Assembly (NCBI GenBank): GCA_014376915.1
Contig: JACMQP010000608.1
Coordinates: 1 to 5,520 of the forward strand
Source of the DNA: Ramlibacter sp.
GTDB lineage: Bacteria; Pseudomonadota; Gammaproteobacteria; Burkholderiales; Burkholderiaceae
Reading direction: 5' to 3'
Length of the DNA: 5,520 nt
Shown: positions 1 to 5,520 of the stretch, in pieces
Layout of the letters: every line of letters starts with the position of its first letter
Position numbering within the stretch: position 1 is the first letter of the stretch
Notes under the pieces: model-generated
Database searches by the model: none
The model's input: only the letters and a program-made list of their open reading frames with translations
What the model was told of the DNA's origin: nothing
Program-made: the position numbers and the translations under genes

Positions 1-1063
1 AGATCTTCCGGGACGACTCCGAGATCCCGGTCATGGTGCTCACCACCTGGCCGACCACCTGGCCGCCCTTGCGCGCGACCTCCGAGGCGCCCATCGCCAA
101 CTGGCTGGCCTGTCTGGCGCTGTGCGCGTTCTGGGTGACGGTGGAGGTCAGTTCTTCCATCGAACTGGCGGTTTCCTCCAGCGTGCTGGCCTGTTCCTCG
201 GTGCGCTGCGACAGGTCCAGGTTGCCCTGGGCGATCTGGGCGCTGGTGTCGGACACGGTGTGGGCGCCGCTGGACACCTCGCCGACCAGCGCGCGCAGGT
301 TCAGCGTCATCTGCGACAGCGCGTTGAGCAACTGCCCGGTCTCGTCGGTCGCGCTGGTCCTGATGTCGGTGCTGAGATCGCCGCTGGCGATCTGATTGGC
401 CGCCGCGATGGCGCGCTTGAGCGGACGCACGATGACACCGCTCATGTAAAGCGAAGCGCCGATCGACAGCACGACGGCGACGATCAGCAGCGCCAGCAGC
501 AGCGCGCCCGCCTGCTTCGAAGCTGTCGCCGCGCCTTCGTAGGCTTCCTGGGACAGCTTCTTCTCAAGCTGGACCAGCTCGGTAAAATCCTTCAGCATCG
601 CCTGGAACTGCGCATCCGCAGTCTGCATGGACATCATGCCGGTGCCGACGTCGACGGTGCTCAGGTCGATAGCGGTGTCGACGGCCTTGCGGTACTTGGC
701 GAGCTTGGGCAGCAGGCTTTCCACCAACTTTCGCTCTTCTGCGGTGAGACCGGCGATCTGGCCGAACCGGTTGACGCCCTTGACCACCTCGTCGATCTTG
801 GCCTTCTCGTCGTTCGTGATCTTCTTGATCTTGTCTTCGTTCAGGTTGCCGATCCAGGTGAACAGCCGGTACACGTTTGAGTGCACCTCGCTGATGTCCT
901 GCGCCGAATCAGCCGCAAGCTGGTAGCCGGCGAAGCGGTTCTTGGCGAGGCTTTCGAGGGCCGCGTTTTGCTGCATCTGCACGCCGTAAGTCAGCGCGCC
1001 GAGCAGGAGCAGGAAAACGATCGCCACCGCCGGTGCGACCAAGACCTTGTGCCAGACTTTCAT
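1..1063 (-). CDS. Methyl-accepting chemotaxis protein (MCP-1), partial at C-terminus
   Basis: Transmembrane chemoreceptor that would sense periplasmic signals and control CheA through CheW. The reading frame is open from the ATG at 1063 to the window edge (354 full codons), so the signalling tip and C-terminus are missing. Translation shows TM1 at about residues 7-28 and a helical periplasmic domain at about 29-184, fitting a four-helix-bundle type. TM2 lies at about 185-208, followed by a HAMP domain starting near VRPLKRAI and containing ASGDLSTDI. The first methylation helix contains EEQAS and EETAS (about 290-300). The visible part stops at ESSRKI, just before the expected receptor hairpin. 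A clear Shine-Dalgarno (GGGAG, five bases before the ATG) supports this start. It is the fourth gene of the cheW-led block, 56 bp after the Cache gene. Family and topology are secure; the ligand is unknown. Confidence 0.95.
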   Translation of the reverse strand, partial: MKVWHKVLVAPAVAIVFLLLLGALTYGVQMQQNAALESLAKNRFAGYQLAADSAQDISEVHSNVYRLFTWIGNLNEDKIKKITNDEKAKIDEVVKGVNRFGQIAGLTAEERKLVESLLPKLAKYRKAVDTAIDLSTVDVGTGMMSMQTADAQFQAMLKDFTELVQLEKKLSQEAYEGAATASKQAGALLLALLIVAVVLSIGASLYMSGVIVRPLKRAIAAANQIASGDLSTDIRTSATDETGQLLNALSQMTLNLRALVGEVSSGAHTVSDTSAQIAQGNLDLSQRTEEQASTLEETASSMEELTSTVTQNAHSARQASQLAMGASEVARKGGQVVGQVVSTMTGISESSRKI

Positions 1064-1068
1064 TCTTT

Positions 1069-1073
1069 CTCCC
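1069..1073 (-). promoter_or_regulatory. Ribosome binding site of MCP-1
   Basis: The minus strand reads GGGAG followed by AAAGA and then ATG. This is a good Shine-Dalgarno at 5-nt spacing and fixes the MCP-1 start at 1063. Confidence 0.75.
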
Positions 1074-1096
1074 AACTCTATTACATGGAAGGACGC

Positions 1097-1114
1097 GGTG
1101 GCTTCCCCGCCACC
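1097..1114 (-). other. Intercistronic hairpin between Cache gene and MCP-1
   Basis: GGTGGC and GCCACC form a perfect 6-bp stem around a 6-nt loop. After one mismatch, two more pairs extend the stem. It starts 5 nt after the Cache-protein stop codon. No T-run follows on the minus strand, so it is a poor intrinsic terminator. It could be an mRNA-stabilising or partial-attenuation element within the operon, or chance in GC-rich DNA. Confidence 0.3.
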
Positions 1115-1119
1115 TCGAT

Positions 1120-1581
1120 TCACACAGCCTTGTAGATTCCGCCGCACACGACTAGATCGTCGGCGCGCTCGCAGTACATCGATTTCGGTTCCATCTTCTT
1201 GGTGACCGGGTTGACGAACTTGAAGTCGTGCCAGAAAACGGCCTTGGTCTTGGCCAGCTCCATGCGCTCGCGGATGTGCTCCTTGCCGTCGGCGTCGCGC
1301 AGGTCGATCATGTTCTTGCCGACGAATTTCTCGTTGGCGCCGTGCGCGAGCGCGGTTCCGTCAAGCTTGTAGACGGTCAGGTACAGCTCGCGGTCGACGA
1401 AGGCGCCCTTCTTGTCGGTGATGTCGGCCATGGCCTTGTCACGCGGGTTGGCCTTGATGTAGACGACGCCCTTCCTGACCATCGCCTCGGCTTCCTTCAC
1501 CGTGACGCGTGCCGGCTCGGCCGCGCCGATGGACGCGGCGCCGAGCGCCAAAGCCAAGGCCAGTGCAAATTTCGATTTCAT
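1120..1581 (-). CDS. Exported single-Cache-domain protein (putative periplasmic sensor/binding protein)
   Basis: A 153-residue protein with a typical signal peptide: MKSK, then a hydrophobic A/L-rich stretch to about residue 20, with probable cleavage near IGA-AEPA. The mature part resembles a stand-alone Cache domain of the sCache_2 type. A helix (VKEAEAMVRKGVVYIK) leads into the strand-rich core with LYLTVYKLDGTALAHG (67-81), FVGKNMIDLRDADGK (86-100) and a final VVCGGIYK. There is no second membrane segment and no HAMP, MCP, kinase or cyclase domain, so it should be soluble in the periplasm. Cys137 and Cys146 could form a disulfide. A strong GGAGG lies 9 nt before the ATG. It sits between two MCP genes on the same strand, which suggests a role in receptor input, perhaps binding a small ligand and presenting it to a receptor. 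Cache domains usually bind small organic acids or amino acids; no ligand can be read from the sequence. Confidence 0.88.
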   Translation of the reverse strand: MKSKFALALALALGAASIGAAEPARVTVKEAEAMVRKGVVYIKANPRDKAMADITDKKGAFVDRELYLTVYKLDGTALAHGANEKFVGKNMIDLRDADGKEHIRERMELAKTKAVFWHDFKFVNPVTKKMEPKSMYCERADDLVVCGGIYKAV

Positions 1582-1590
1582 TTTGCTTTT

Positions 1591-1595
1591 CCTCC
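1591..1595 (-). promoter_or_regulatory. Ribosome binding site of the Cache-protein gene
   Basis: GGAGG on the minus strand, 9 nt before the ATG at 1581. This is the strongest Shine-Dalgarno in the window. It suggests the small exported protein may be made at a higher rate than the receptor encoded just upstream, whose own site is weak. Confidence 0.75.
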
Positions 1596-1620
1596 ATTCA
1601 GTTGTGAATCAAAACCCATT

Positions 1621-1639
1621 CCGGCGTGTGCTCCGCCGG
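1621..1639 (-). terminator. Hairpin directly after MCP-2, possible weak terminator or attenuator
   Basis: CCGGCG and CGCCGG form a perfect 6-bp GC stem around a 7-nt loop, two bases beyond the MCP-2 stop codon. On the minus strand the stem is followed by AATGGG and then four T residues, so the U-tract is short and displaced. Efficient termination is unlikely; partial termination or protection of the upstream mRNA end is possible. The next gene starts 40 nt downstream on the same strand. Confidence 0.3.
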
Positions 1640-1641
1640 GC

Positions 1642-3366
1642 CTAAAACTCTTTCCATTCGCCGTTGCCATTGCTATCGGCACTTCCCCGGGAAGCGGCGC
1701 CGAGAGCTGCCATCTTCTGGGAAAGTGCGACCTGGACCGCCGGCCGGACCCGAATCTGCTTCGGGACGAAAGCGCGCTGCGCGACGGCAGTCGCTTCGTG
1801 CGGCCGCGAGGACACCTTCGCCTCGGCGCCGAGGTCGAACCGTGACACCATCTGCAGCAGCGACGTTGCCTGTTCCCTCATCGACTCGGTGGCGGCCGTG
1901 GCCTCCTCCACCAGCGACGCGTTCTGCTGCACCACCTGGTCCATCTGCGTCACCGCGGTACTGACCTGCTCGATGCCCGAACTCTGCTCCTGGCTGGCGG
2001 CGGCGATTTCGGCGATCAGGTCGCTGACCTGCTTCACCGAGGCCACGATTTCTTCCATCGTCCTGCCGGCCGCATCCACCAGCTTGGTGCCGGCGTCGAC
2101 CTTGCTGACCGAGTCGCCGATCAGGCCCTTGATTTCCTTGGCCGCCGCGGCGCTGCGCTGGGCCAGGCTGCGCACTTCGGCGGCAACCACCGCGAAGCCG
2201 CGGCCCTGCTCGCCGGCCCGTGCCGCTTCCACCGCAGCGTTCAGCGCCAGGATGTTGGTCTGGAAGGCGATGCCGTCGATCACGCCGATGATGTCGGCGA
2301 TCTTCCGCGACGATTCGGCGATGCCAGTCATGGTGAAGACCACCTGCCCAACCACGCTGCCGCCCTTGCGGGCCACTTCGCTCGCGCCCAGGGCGAGCTG
2401 GCTGGCCTGGCGAGCGTTCTGCGCGTTCTGCGTCACGGTGGAGGTCAGCTCTTCCATCGAACTCGCCGTCTCTTCCAGCGTGCTGGCCTGCTCCTCGGTG
2501 CGTTGCGACAGGTCCAGGTTGCCCTGTGCGATTTGTGCGCTGGTGTCGGACACGGTGTGGGCGCCGCCCACGACTTCCCCGACCAGCATGCGCAGGTTGT
2601 CGCGCATTTTATTCATGGCCCACAGCAAACTCGTGGTGTCCCCGTCTTTCACCTGGACTTCGGAAGCCAGGTCCCCCTCCGCGATCCGTATGGCGACCCC
2701 TTTCGCGTAGGTGGGTTCGCCACCGAGCTGCGTGCTTAGGCCGCGAATGATCGTGACCGCAAGCACCAGGCCAATCACGATTGCAATCAGCGACCGTCCA
2801 AGCATCATCCGCCGGGCAGCCTGCGCCTCCTGCATACCGCCCTCATAGTTCACCAGACTGGCCCTCTGTTGCAGCTCGATCAGATCGCTGAACGCCTTGA
2901 CTGTCGCCGCGCCATACGGCGTCGTGTTCGCGGCGCGCCATTGGGCTGCCTCTTCGAGCTTGCCTGCACCATAGAGTTCGAACCACTTGGGCCGCGCGGC
3001 GGTGTATTTGGTATAAATTTCCTTTAGGGATTGAAGCGATTTCTTCTCGTTCGCGGACGGATTGGAGGCTGCATAGGCGTCCAGCGCCTTGTCCACGAGG
3101 GCCTTGAGCTTGGGTTCCTCCTCCGAAATCTTCTTGCGGCCGGCCTCTTCGCTCACCATGAACTGGGGAAAGCCGTAGCGCAACTGCCAGAGCGCGCTTT
3201 GGGCATCGGCCAACGCCACCGCGCCGACCGTGTTGTACCGCGCCTCATGGGCCCGGGCCTCCGACTGCGAAGTCTCAAACCAGGTCATCACGCCGCTGAT
3301 CAAGACCAGCAGGACCATCAAGCCGAAGCCCAGCGCAAGCTGCGTGACGATGCGAAGATTTTTCAT
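1642..3366 (-). CDS. Methyl-accepting chemotaxis protein (MCP-2), complete, with C-terminal EWKEF pentapeptide
   Basis: A complete 574-residue chemoreceptor. TM1 is at about 9-30, a helical periplasmic domain at about 31-188 (four-helix-bundle type), and TM2 at about 190-208. A HAMP domain follows (about 209-262, with [10 protein letters not shown]). The first methylation helix has EEQAS and EETAS (291-302). The receptor hairpin tip is at about 354-400 ([20 protein letters not shown] then [18 protein letters not shown]), and the second methylation helix has EEAT near 487-490. A variable linker of about 60 residues leads to the final EWKEF, which fits the xWxxF CheR/CheB tether. The protein would form trimers of dimers in the inner membrane and signal through CheW and CheA. 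It starts 28 bp after the cheW stop. Its own Shine-Dalgarno is weak (only GAG close to the ATG), so translation may be coupled to cheW. The ligand is unknown. Confidence 0.97.
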   Translation of the reverse strand: MKNLRIVTQLALGFGLMVLLVLISGVMTWFETSQSEARAHEARYNTVGAVALADAQSALWQLRYGFPQFMVSEEAGRKKISEEEPKLKALVDKALDAYAASNPSANEKKSLQSLKEIYTKYTAARPKWFELYGAGKLEEAAQWRAANTTPYGAATVKAFSDLIELQQRASLVNYEGGMQEAQAARRMMLGRSLIAIVIGLVLAVTIIRGLSTQLGGEPTYAKGVAIRIAEGDLASEVQVKDGDTTSLLWAMNKMRDNLRMLVGEVVGGAHTVSDTSAQIAQGNLDLSQRTEEQASTLEETASSMEELTSTVTQNAQNARQASQLALGASEVARKGGSVVGQVVFTMTGIAESSRKIADIIGVIDGIAFQTNILALNAAVEAARAGEQGRGFAVVAAEVRSLAQRSAAAAKEIKGLIGDSVSKVDAGTKLVDAAGRTMEEIVASVKQVSDLIAEIAAASQEQSSGIEQVSTAVTQMDQVVQQNASLVEEATAATESMREQATSLLQMVSRFDLGAEAKVSSRPHEATAVAQRAFVPKQIRVRPAVQVALSQKMAALGAASRGSADSNGNGEWKEF

Positions 3367-3394
3367 GCTCGTTTCGTTGGGTTGACGATGGGGT

Positions 3395-3910
3395 TCAATG
3401 CGCGGCGCTGTCGACCAGGGCCATGTCAGCCCCAGTCATGAGCTTTTCGATATCCAGCAGGATCAGCATCCGCTCGTCGACGGTGGCCAGGCCGGTGATG
3501 TATTTGGTGTCGAAGGTGGCCGAGGCGAATTCAGGAGTGGCGCGGATCGATTCGGTGGCCAGCGTCAGCACGTCGGATACGGAATCCACCACCACGCCGA
3601 CGACGCGGCCGGCGACATTCAGGATGATCACGACGGTGAATTCGTCGTAGTTGGCGTGGGCCAGCTGGAACTTGATGCGCAGGTCCAGGATGGGGACGAT
3701 CACTCCGCGCAGGTTGATCACGCCCTTGATGAAGTCGGGCGCATTGGCGATCGCCGTGGGAGTTTCATAGCCGCGGATTTCCTGGACCTTCAGAATCTCG
3801 ATGCCGTAGCCTTCCGTGCCCAGCCGGAAGGTCAGGAACTCGCTGGCCTCGACTTCCGCTGTCTTGCGGAATCGGGAGCGGGTGGGCGTTGCGATATCTT
3901 CCTGCTGCAT
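3395..3910 (-). CDS. cheW: Chemotaxis coupling protein CheW
   Basis: Cytoplasmic scaffold that links MCP signalling tips to the histidine kinase CheA. The 171-residue product has the CheW fold throughout. It has [22 protein letters not shown] (about 24-45, first barrel), the hallmark [16 protein letters not shown] at 63-78 including the NLRG receptor/CheA-contact turn, then [22 protein letters not shown] (second barrel), and the terminal [22 protein letters not shown]. The frame stays open upstream to a TTG at 3985. I chose the ATG at 3910 because GGAG lies 7 nt before it and the protein then has normal family length; the extra 25 residues are Pro/Trp/Arg-rich and not CheW-like. It is the first gene of a leftward block with two receptors and a Cache protein. 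cheA lies further upstream but is separated by a gene on the other strand. Confidence 0.96.
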   Translation of the reverse strand: MQQEDIATPTRSRFRKTAEVEASEFLTFRLGTEGYGIEILKVQEIRGYETPTAIANAPDFIKGVINLRGVIVPILDLRIKFQLAHANYDEFTVVIILNVAGRVVGVVVDSVSDVLTLATESIRATPEFASATFDTKYITGLATVDERMLILLDIEKLMTGADMALVDSAAH

Positions 3911-3917
3911 TCTGTTA

Positions 3918-3921
3918 CTCC
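3918..3921 (-). promoter_or_regulatory. cheW: Ribosome binding site deciding the cheW start
   Basis: GGAG on the minus strand followed by TAACAGA and ATG. This supports the start at 3910 over the in-frame upstream TTG at 3985, which has no comparable site. Confidence 0.7.
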
Positions 3922-3939
3922 GTGAAGGCCAGGGGCCCG

Positions 3940-4029
3940 TACCAACATCTGGAAGAAGAATGACACGCCAGCTGATTTGTTGCAATAGTTAATCTTTGTT
4001 ACAACTAAATTGGCGCACAGATGTTGGTA
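3940..4029. repeat. Perfect 12-bp inverted repeat with a 66-bp spacer
   Basis: TACCAACATCTG at 3940-3951 is exactly the reverse complement of CAGATGTTGGTA at 4018-4029. The left arm ends 30 bp before the cheW ATG; the right arm is about 110 bp upstream of it. Such paired sites could be two operator copies, or could pair in RNA if transcription starts to the right of 4029. No flanking target-site duplication is visible, so a small transposable element is unlikely. Confidence 0.6.
3979..4005. repeat. Imperfect inverted repeat GTTGCAA / TTACAAC
   Basis: GTTGCAA (3979-3985) and TTACAAC (3999-4005) match as inverted arms at six of seven positions, with a 13-bp AT-rich spacer. Seen another way, TTGTTGCAA and TTGTTACAA are near-identical direct copies 19 bp apart, each itself close to palindromic. 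This is the AT-rich centre between the arms of the 12-bp inverted repeat, where a cheW promoter or a regulator site would be expected. Confidence 0.4.
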
Positions 4030-4213
4030 ATTGGTCACGCCTAATGGTTTTGGGACTGGGGCCGGACCTGTCCGTCCGGGACACCGGTCGATGCACCGTC
4101 TTCCAATGGCGGGGAGGGTTCCGTGAATTTGTTCTCAGAACGGACATGAAAAATTCCGGCGCAACTTTGCCCGTGCGGCCGATCATCGCTTTCACGGAAA
4201 ATCAGTGTATCTT

Positions 4214-4217
4214 AAGG
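4214..4217 (+). promoter_or_regulatory. Likely ribosome binding site for the GTG start at 4227
   Basis: AAGG, 9 nt before the GTG. It is of moderate strength but the best candidate in reach; the alternative GTG at 4242 has nothing better. Confidence 0.45.
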
Positions 4218-4226
4218 TAACTTTTT

Positions 4227-5282
4227 GTGAATGTTACAAACGTGTTGATCGACAAACTCACGCCCGAATTTCCCGTCCTGCGGCTGGGTCTGCTGGGCTT
4301 CAATGCGGCGCAACAGGCGCTGTTCGAGACGGCGCTGGTAGTGCTGCGCACCCGGTTGCGCTGGCGGGTGGTCAGCCTGGACCAGGCCGATGCGGTCTGC
4401 GTCAACGGTTCCCGGGCGACCACCCTGCCCGACGGCTGCCTGGAGATCGCCGACCCGACGCCGGGCATGGCGCCGCTGCGCATCGATCCCGCCGATTCGG
4501 ACCGGCCGATGGCTTTCTCCCTGCCGCTCGCGGCCGGCATCCTCGCTGCCAGCAGCTTCGACATCGCGTCCCCGCCCAGCACTCGCGCGATGCTGGAGAA
4601 GTTCGAAGGCTGGCTGCGGCCGCTGACCGTGCAGTTCTGCCTGGCGTCGCGGATCGTCCAGACCAAGCTCGACGTCGCCTCCTGCGTGTACCACGTCACC
4701 GTCGACGGCCGGCTCGTGGCCGTCGTCAGCCGCCGAACGGGCGTCGGTGTGCTGCCGATCGTCGATCCGTTCCATCTCGAGAACGCGCTATGGGCCAGGC
4801 GGCCTGGGCCAGCCGACGAGATTCCAAGCCACTTCGTGCAGGCGGGTCTGAGCCAGGTGCTGTGGCAGTACGCCATGCGCACCACACGCAGTCTGCTGCC
4901 GGGATACTTCCGCTCGGGTCCGATTTACTGGTGCCGGGCGCCGCAGCTGCCGCAGCGTCTGTTCGGCGATTCCCACCTGATGATCGTGCGCGAACTGGCC
5001 CAGGCGCCGCTCTCCTTTTCCGAACTGCACCAGCGCACCGGCCTGCCGGAAGCAGTGGTGGCGCGCGACCTGGCCGGCCTCCGGATCGTGGGCGCAGTGA
5101 CGCACGACCGCAAGCAGGCGCTGCGGCTGGCGCAGCAGTCTGCGGCCACGAACAACAGCAATGCCGACGGTCATCGCCAGCGCGCGCCGGCAGCGCCATT
5201 GCGCCCCAGCGTGCTCGCCTCCGGCGGTGCGGCCATGGGCGACATGACGGCGCCCGCACCGCTGACGCCGCAGCTTTCCTGA
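4227..5282 (+). CDS. Unrecognised protein with receiver-like N-terminus and winged-helix-like C-terminus
   Basis: A 351-residue protein I cannot assign to a named family. There is no signal peptide or membrane segment, so it is probably cytoplasmic. Residues 17-105 look like an alpha/beta domain resembling a degenerate response-regulator receiver: LRLGLLGF as a first strand, ADAVCVNGS where a receiver carries its Asp-bearing strand, and DRPMAFSLPL in the place of the conserved K-P strand. A middle part (about 120-240) is rich in Trp, Arg and Leu. Residues about 250-295 (LMIVRELAQAPLSFSELHQR then TGLPEAVVARDLAGLRIVGAVT) have a winged-helix pattern. The tail after about 305 is Ala/Pro/Asn-rich and probably disordered. 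The GTG start has AAGG 9 nt upstream; a second GTG at 4242 is possible. It is divergent from cheW and convergent with cheA. A role in controlling the che genes is inference from position only. Confidence 0.85.
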   Translation: MNVTNVLIDKLTPEFPVLRLGLLGFNAAQQALFETALVVLRTRLRWRVVSLDQADAVCVNGSRATTLPDGCLEIADPTPGMAPLRIDPADSDRPMAFSLPLAAGILAASSFDIASPPSTRAMLEKFEGWLRPLTVQFCLASRIVQTKLDVASCVYHVTVDGRLVAVVSRRTGVGVLPIVDPFHLENALWARRPGPADEIPSHFVQAGLSQVLWQYAMRTTRSLLPGYFRSGPIYWCRAPQLPQRLFGDSHLMIVRELAQAPLSFSELHQRTGLPEAVVARDLAGLRIVGAVTHDRKQALRLAQQSAATNNSNADGHRQRAPAAPLRPSVLASGGAAMGDMTAPAPLTPQLS

Positions 5283-5292
5283 GACGGCGCGC

Positions 5293-5306
5293 GGCCTTCA
5301 GAGGCC
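5293..5306. terminator. Small hairpin in the convergent gap, possible bidirectional terminator
   Basis: GGCCT and AGGCC form a 5-bp stem around a TCAG loop in the 25-bp gap between the rightward 4227 gene and the leftward cheA end. A wider pairing of GCGGC (5291-5295) with GCCGC (5313-5317) is an alternative. There is no T-run on either side, so termination activity is uncertain. Confidence 0.22.
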
Positions 5307-5307
5307 C

Positions 5308-5520
5308 TCAGAGCCGCATGGCGCCCTCGCGCCCGGCCATGCGCACCAGGTGCCCCACATCCAGAATCAGCGCCACCGAGCCATCGCCCATCACGGTCGC
5401 GCCGGACAGGCCCGGCACCCTGCGGAAATTCGTTTCCAGGCTTTTTACGACAACCTGCTGCTGGCCGACCAGTTCGTCCACCAGCAGCACCGCGTCGCAG
5501 CCGTCGGTCTCGACGATGAC
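5308..5520 (-). CDS. cheA: Chemotaxis histidine kinase CheA, C-terminal fragment
   Basis: The last 70 residues of CheA; the rest lies beyond the right edge. This is the end of the CheW-like regulatory (P5) domain, which binds CheW and receptor tips at the inner-membrane array. The signature is clear: AVLLVDELVGQQQVVVKSLE, then NFRRVPGLSGATVMGDGSVA and LILDVGHLVRMAG, ending a few residues later. The GQQQVV and GATxxGDGxVALIxD patterns distinguish CheA P5 from free CheW. The gene is on the same strand as cheW but is separated from it by the opposite-strand gene at 4227-5282. cheW therefore probably does not share a simple cheA transcript, unless read-through crosses the antisense gene. Confidence 0.93.
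   Translation of the reverse strand, partial: VIVETDGCDAVLLVDELVGQQQVVVKSLETNFRRVPGLSGATVMGDGSVALILDVGHLVRMAGREGAMRL

Larger units (their letters stand above)
3911..4226. promoter_or_regulatory. Divergent intergenic control region between cheW and the winged-helix gene
   Basis: A 316-bp stretch without a convincing gene, visibly richer in A and T than its flanks, especially at 3970-4010 and 4190-4240. It must hold the start signals for the leftward cheW block and the rightward 4227 gene. I could not find a convincing sigma-70 promoter in either direction. What stands out is the inverted-repeat pair at 3940-4029 with a smaller repeat inside it. A GCCGATCA at 4178-4185 resembles the sigma-28 -10 element but has no matching -35. 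The short open frames here have no ribosome binding site or recognisable protein content. Confidence 0.6.

Noticed and set aside
122..880. Long plus-strand open frame (252 codons) opposite MCP-1
   Set aside because: It is antisense to a clear MCP coding frame. The translation is His/Gln/Asp/Arg-rich, without domains or a ribosome binding site, as expected from a shadow frame in GC-rich DNA.
1228..1845. Plus-strand open frame spanning the Cache gene and the end of MCP-2
   Set aside because: It overlaps two well-supported minus-strand genes and has no domain signature and no plausible start signal.
1664..2710. Very long plus-strand open frame (348 codons) opposite MCP-2
   Set aside because: It is the shadow of the low-stop, Ala/Ser/Thr-rich MCP signalling domain. 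The product is Ser/Ala/Thr-rich with no recognisable fold, and a similar shadow occurs opposite the matching part of MCP-1.
3911..3985. Upstream extension of CheW to a TTG at 3985
   Set aside because: The extra 25 residues are not CheW-like, and a good GGAG site directly precedes the ATG at 3910.
3940..4029. The 90-bp inverted-repeat unit as a miniature transposable element
   Set aside because: No target-site duplication flanks the arms, and no second copy is present in the window. A regulatory reading fits the position better.
4158..4170. Sigma-54-type promoter (GG...TTGC) before the 4227 gene
   Set aside because: The GG and GC dinucleotides are 9 nt apart instead of the required 10, and the rest of the consensus is poor.
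4202..4885. Minus-strand open frames opposite the 4227 gene
   Set aside because: The plus-strand frame shows a domain-like pattern and a sensible start, whereas the antisense products are Arg/Ser/Thr- or Gln/Arg-rich without recognisable motifs. Because the plus-strand protein is itself unassigned, this choice is a little less certain than the others.

Overview
The window carries part of a chemotaxis gene cluster from a high-GC Gram-negative bacterium. The receptors have MCP signalling helices close to those usual in Betaproteobacteria. Together with a CheW of the usual kind and the style of the CheA C-terminus, this suggests Burkholderiales (for example Oxalobacteraceae or Comamonadaceae). 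That placement is inferred from sequence style, not from a marker gene.

Layout: almost everything reads on the minus strand. From right to left these are the last 70 codons of cheA (5308-5520, upstream part outside the window), cheW (3395-3910), a complete transmembrane methyl-accepting chemotaxis protein (MCP, 1642-3366), a small exported single-Cache-domain protein (1120-1581), and a second MCP (1-1063) that runs off the left edge in the middle of its signalling domain. The cheW-MCP-Cache-MCP block has gaps of 28, 60 and 56 bp and looks like one transcription unit. Small hairpins sit in the last two gaps. Between cheW and cheA lies the one plus-strand gene (4227-5282). It encodes a 351-residue protein I cannot assign to a named family. 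It has a receiver-like N-terminal part and a winged-helix-like segment near the C-terminus.

A 316-bp, relatively AT-rich intergenic region (3911-4226) separates cheW from this divergent gene. It contains a perfect 12-bp inverted repeat with a 66-bp spacer, plus a smaller nested repeat. This is the best candidate control region in the window.

How the parts fit: the two MCPs sense signals through different periplasmic four-helix-type domains but share nearly identical cytoplasmic adaptation segments. They would couple through CheW to CheA. The complete MCP ends in a CheR/CheB-tethering-type pentapeptide (EWKEF). The exported Cache protein between the receptors has no membrane anchor or signalling domain, so it may be a periplasmic ligand-binding partner of one or both receptors. 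The divergent winged-helix protein interrupts the usual cheA-cheW order and is a plausible local regulator. These last two points are the candidates for something not yet described.
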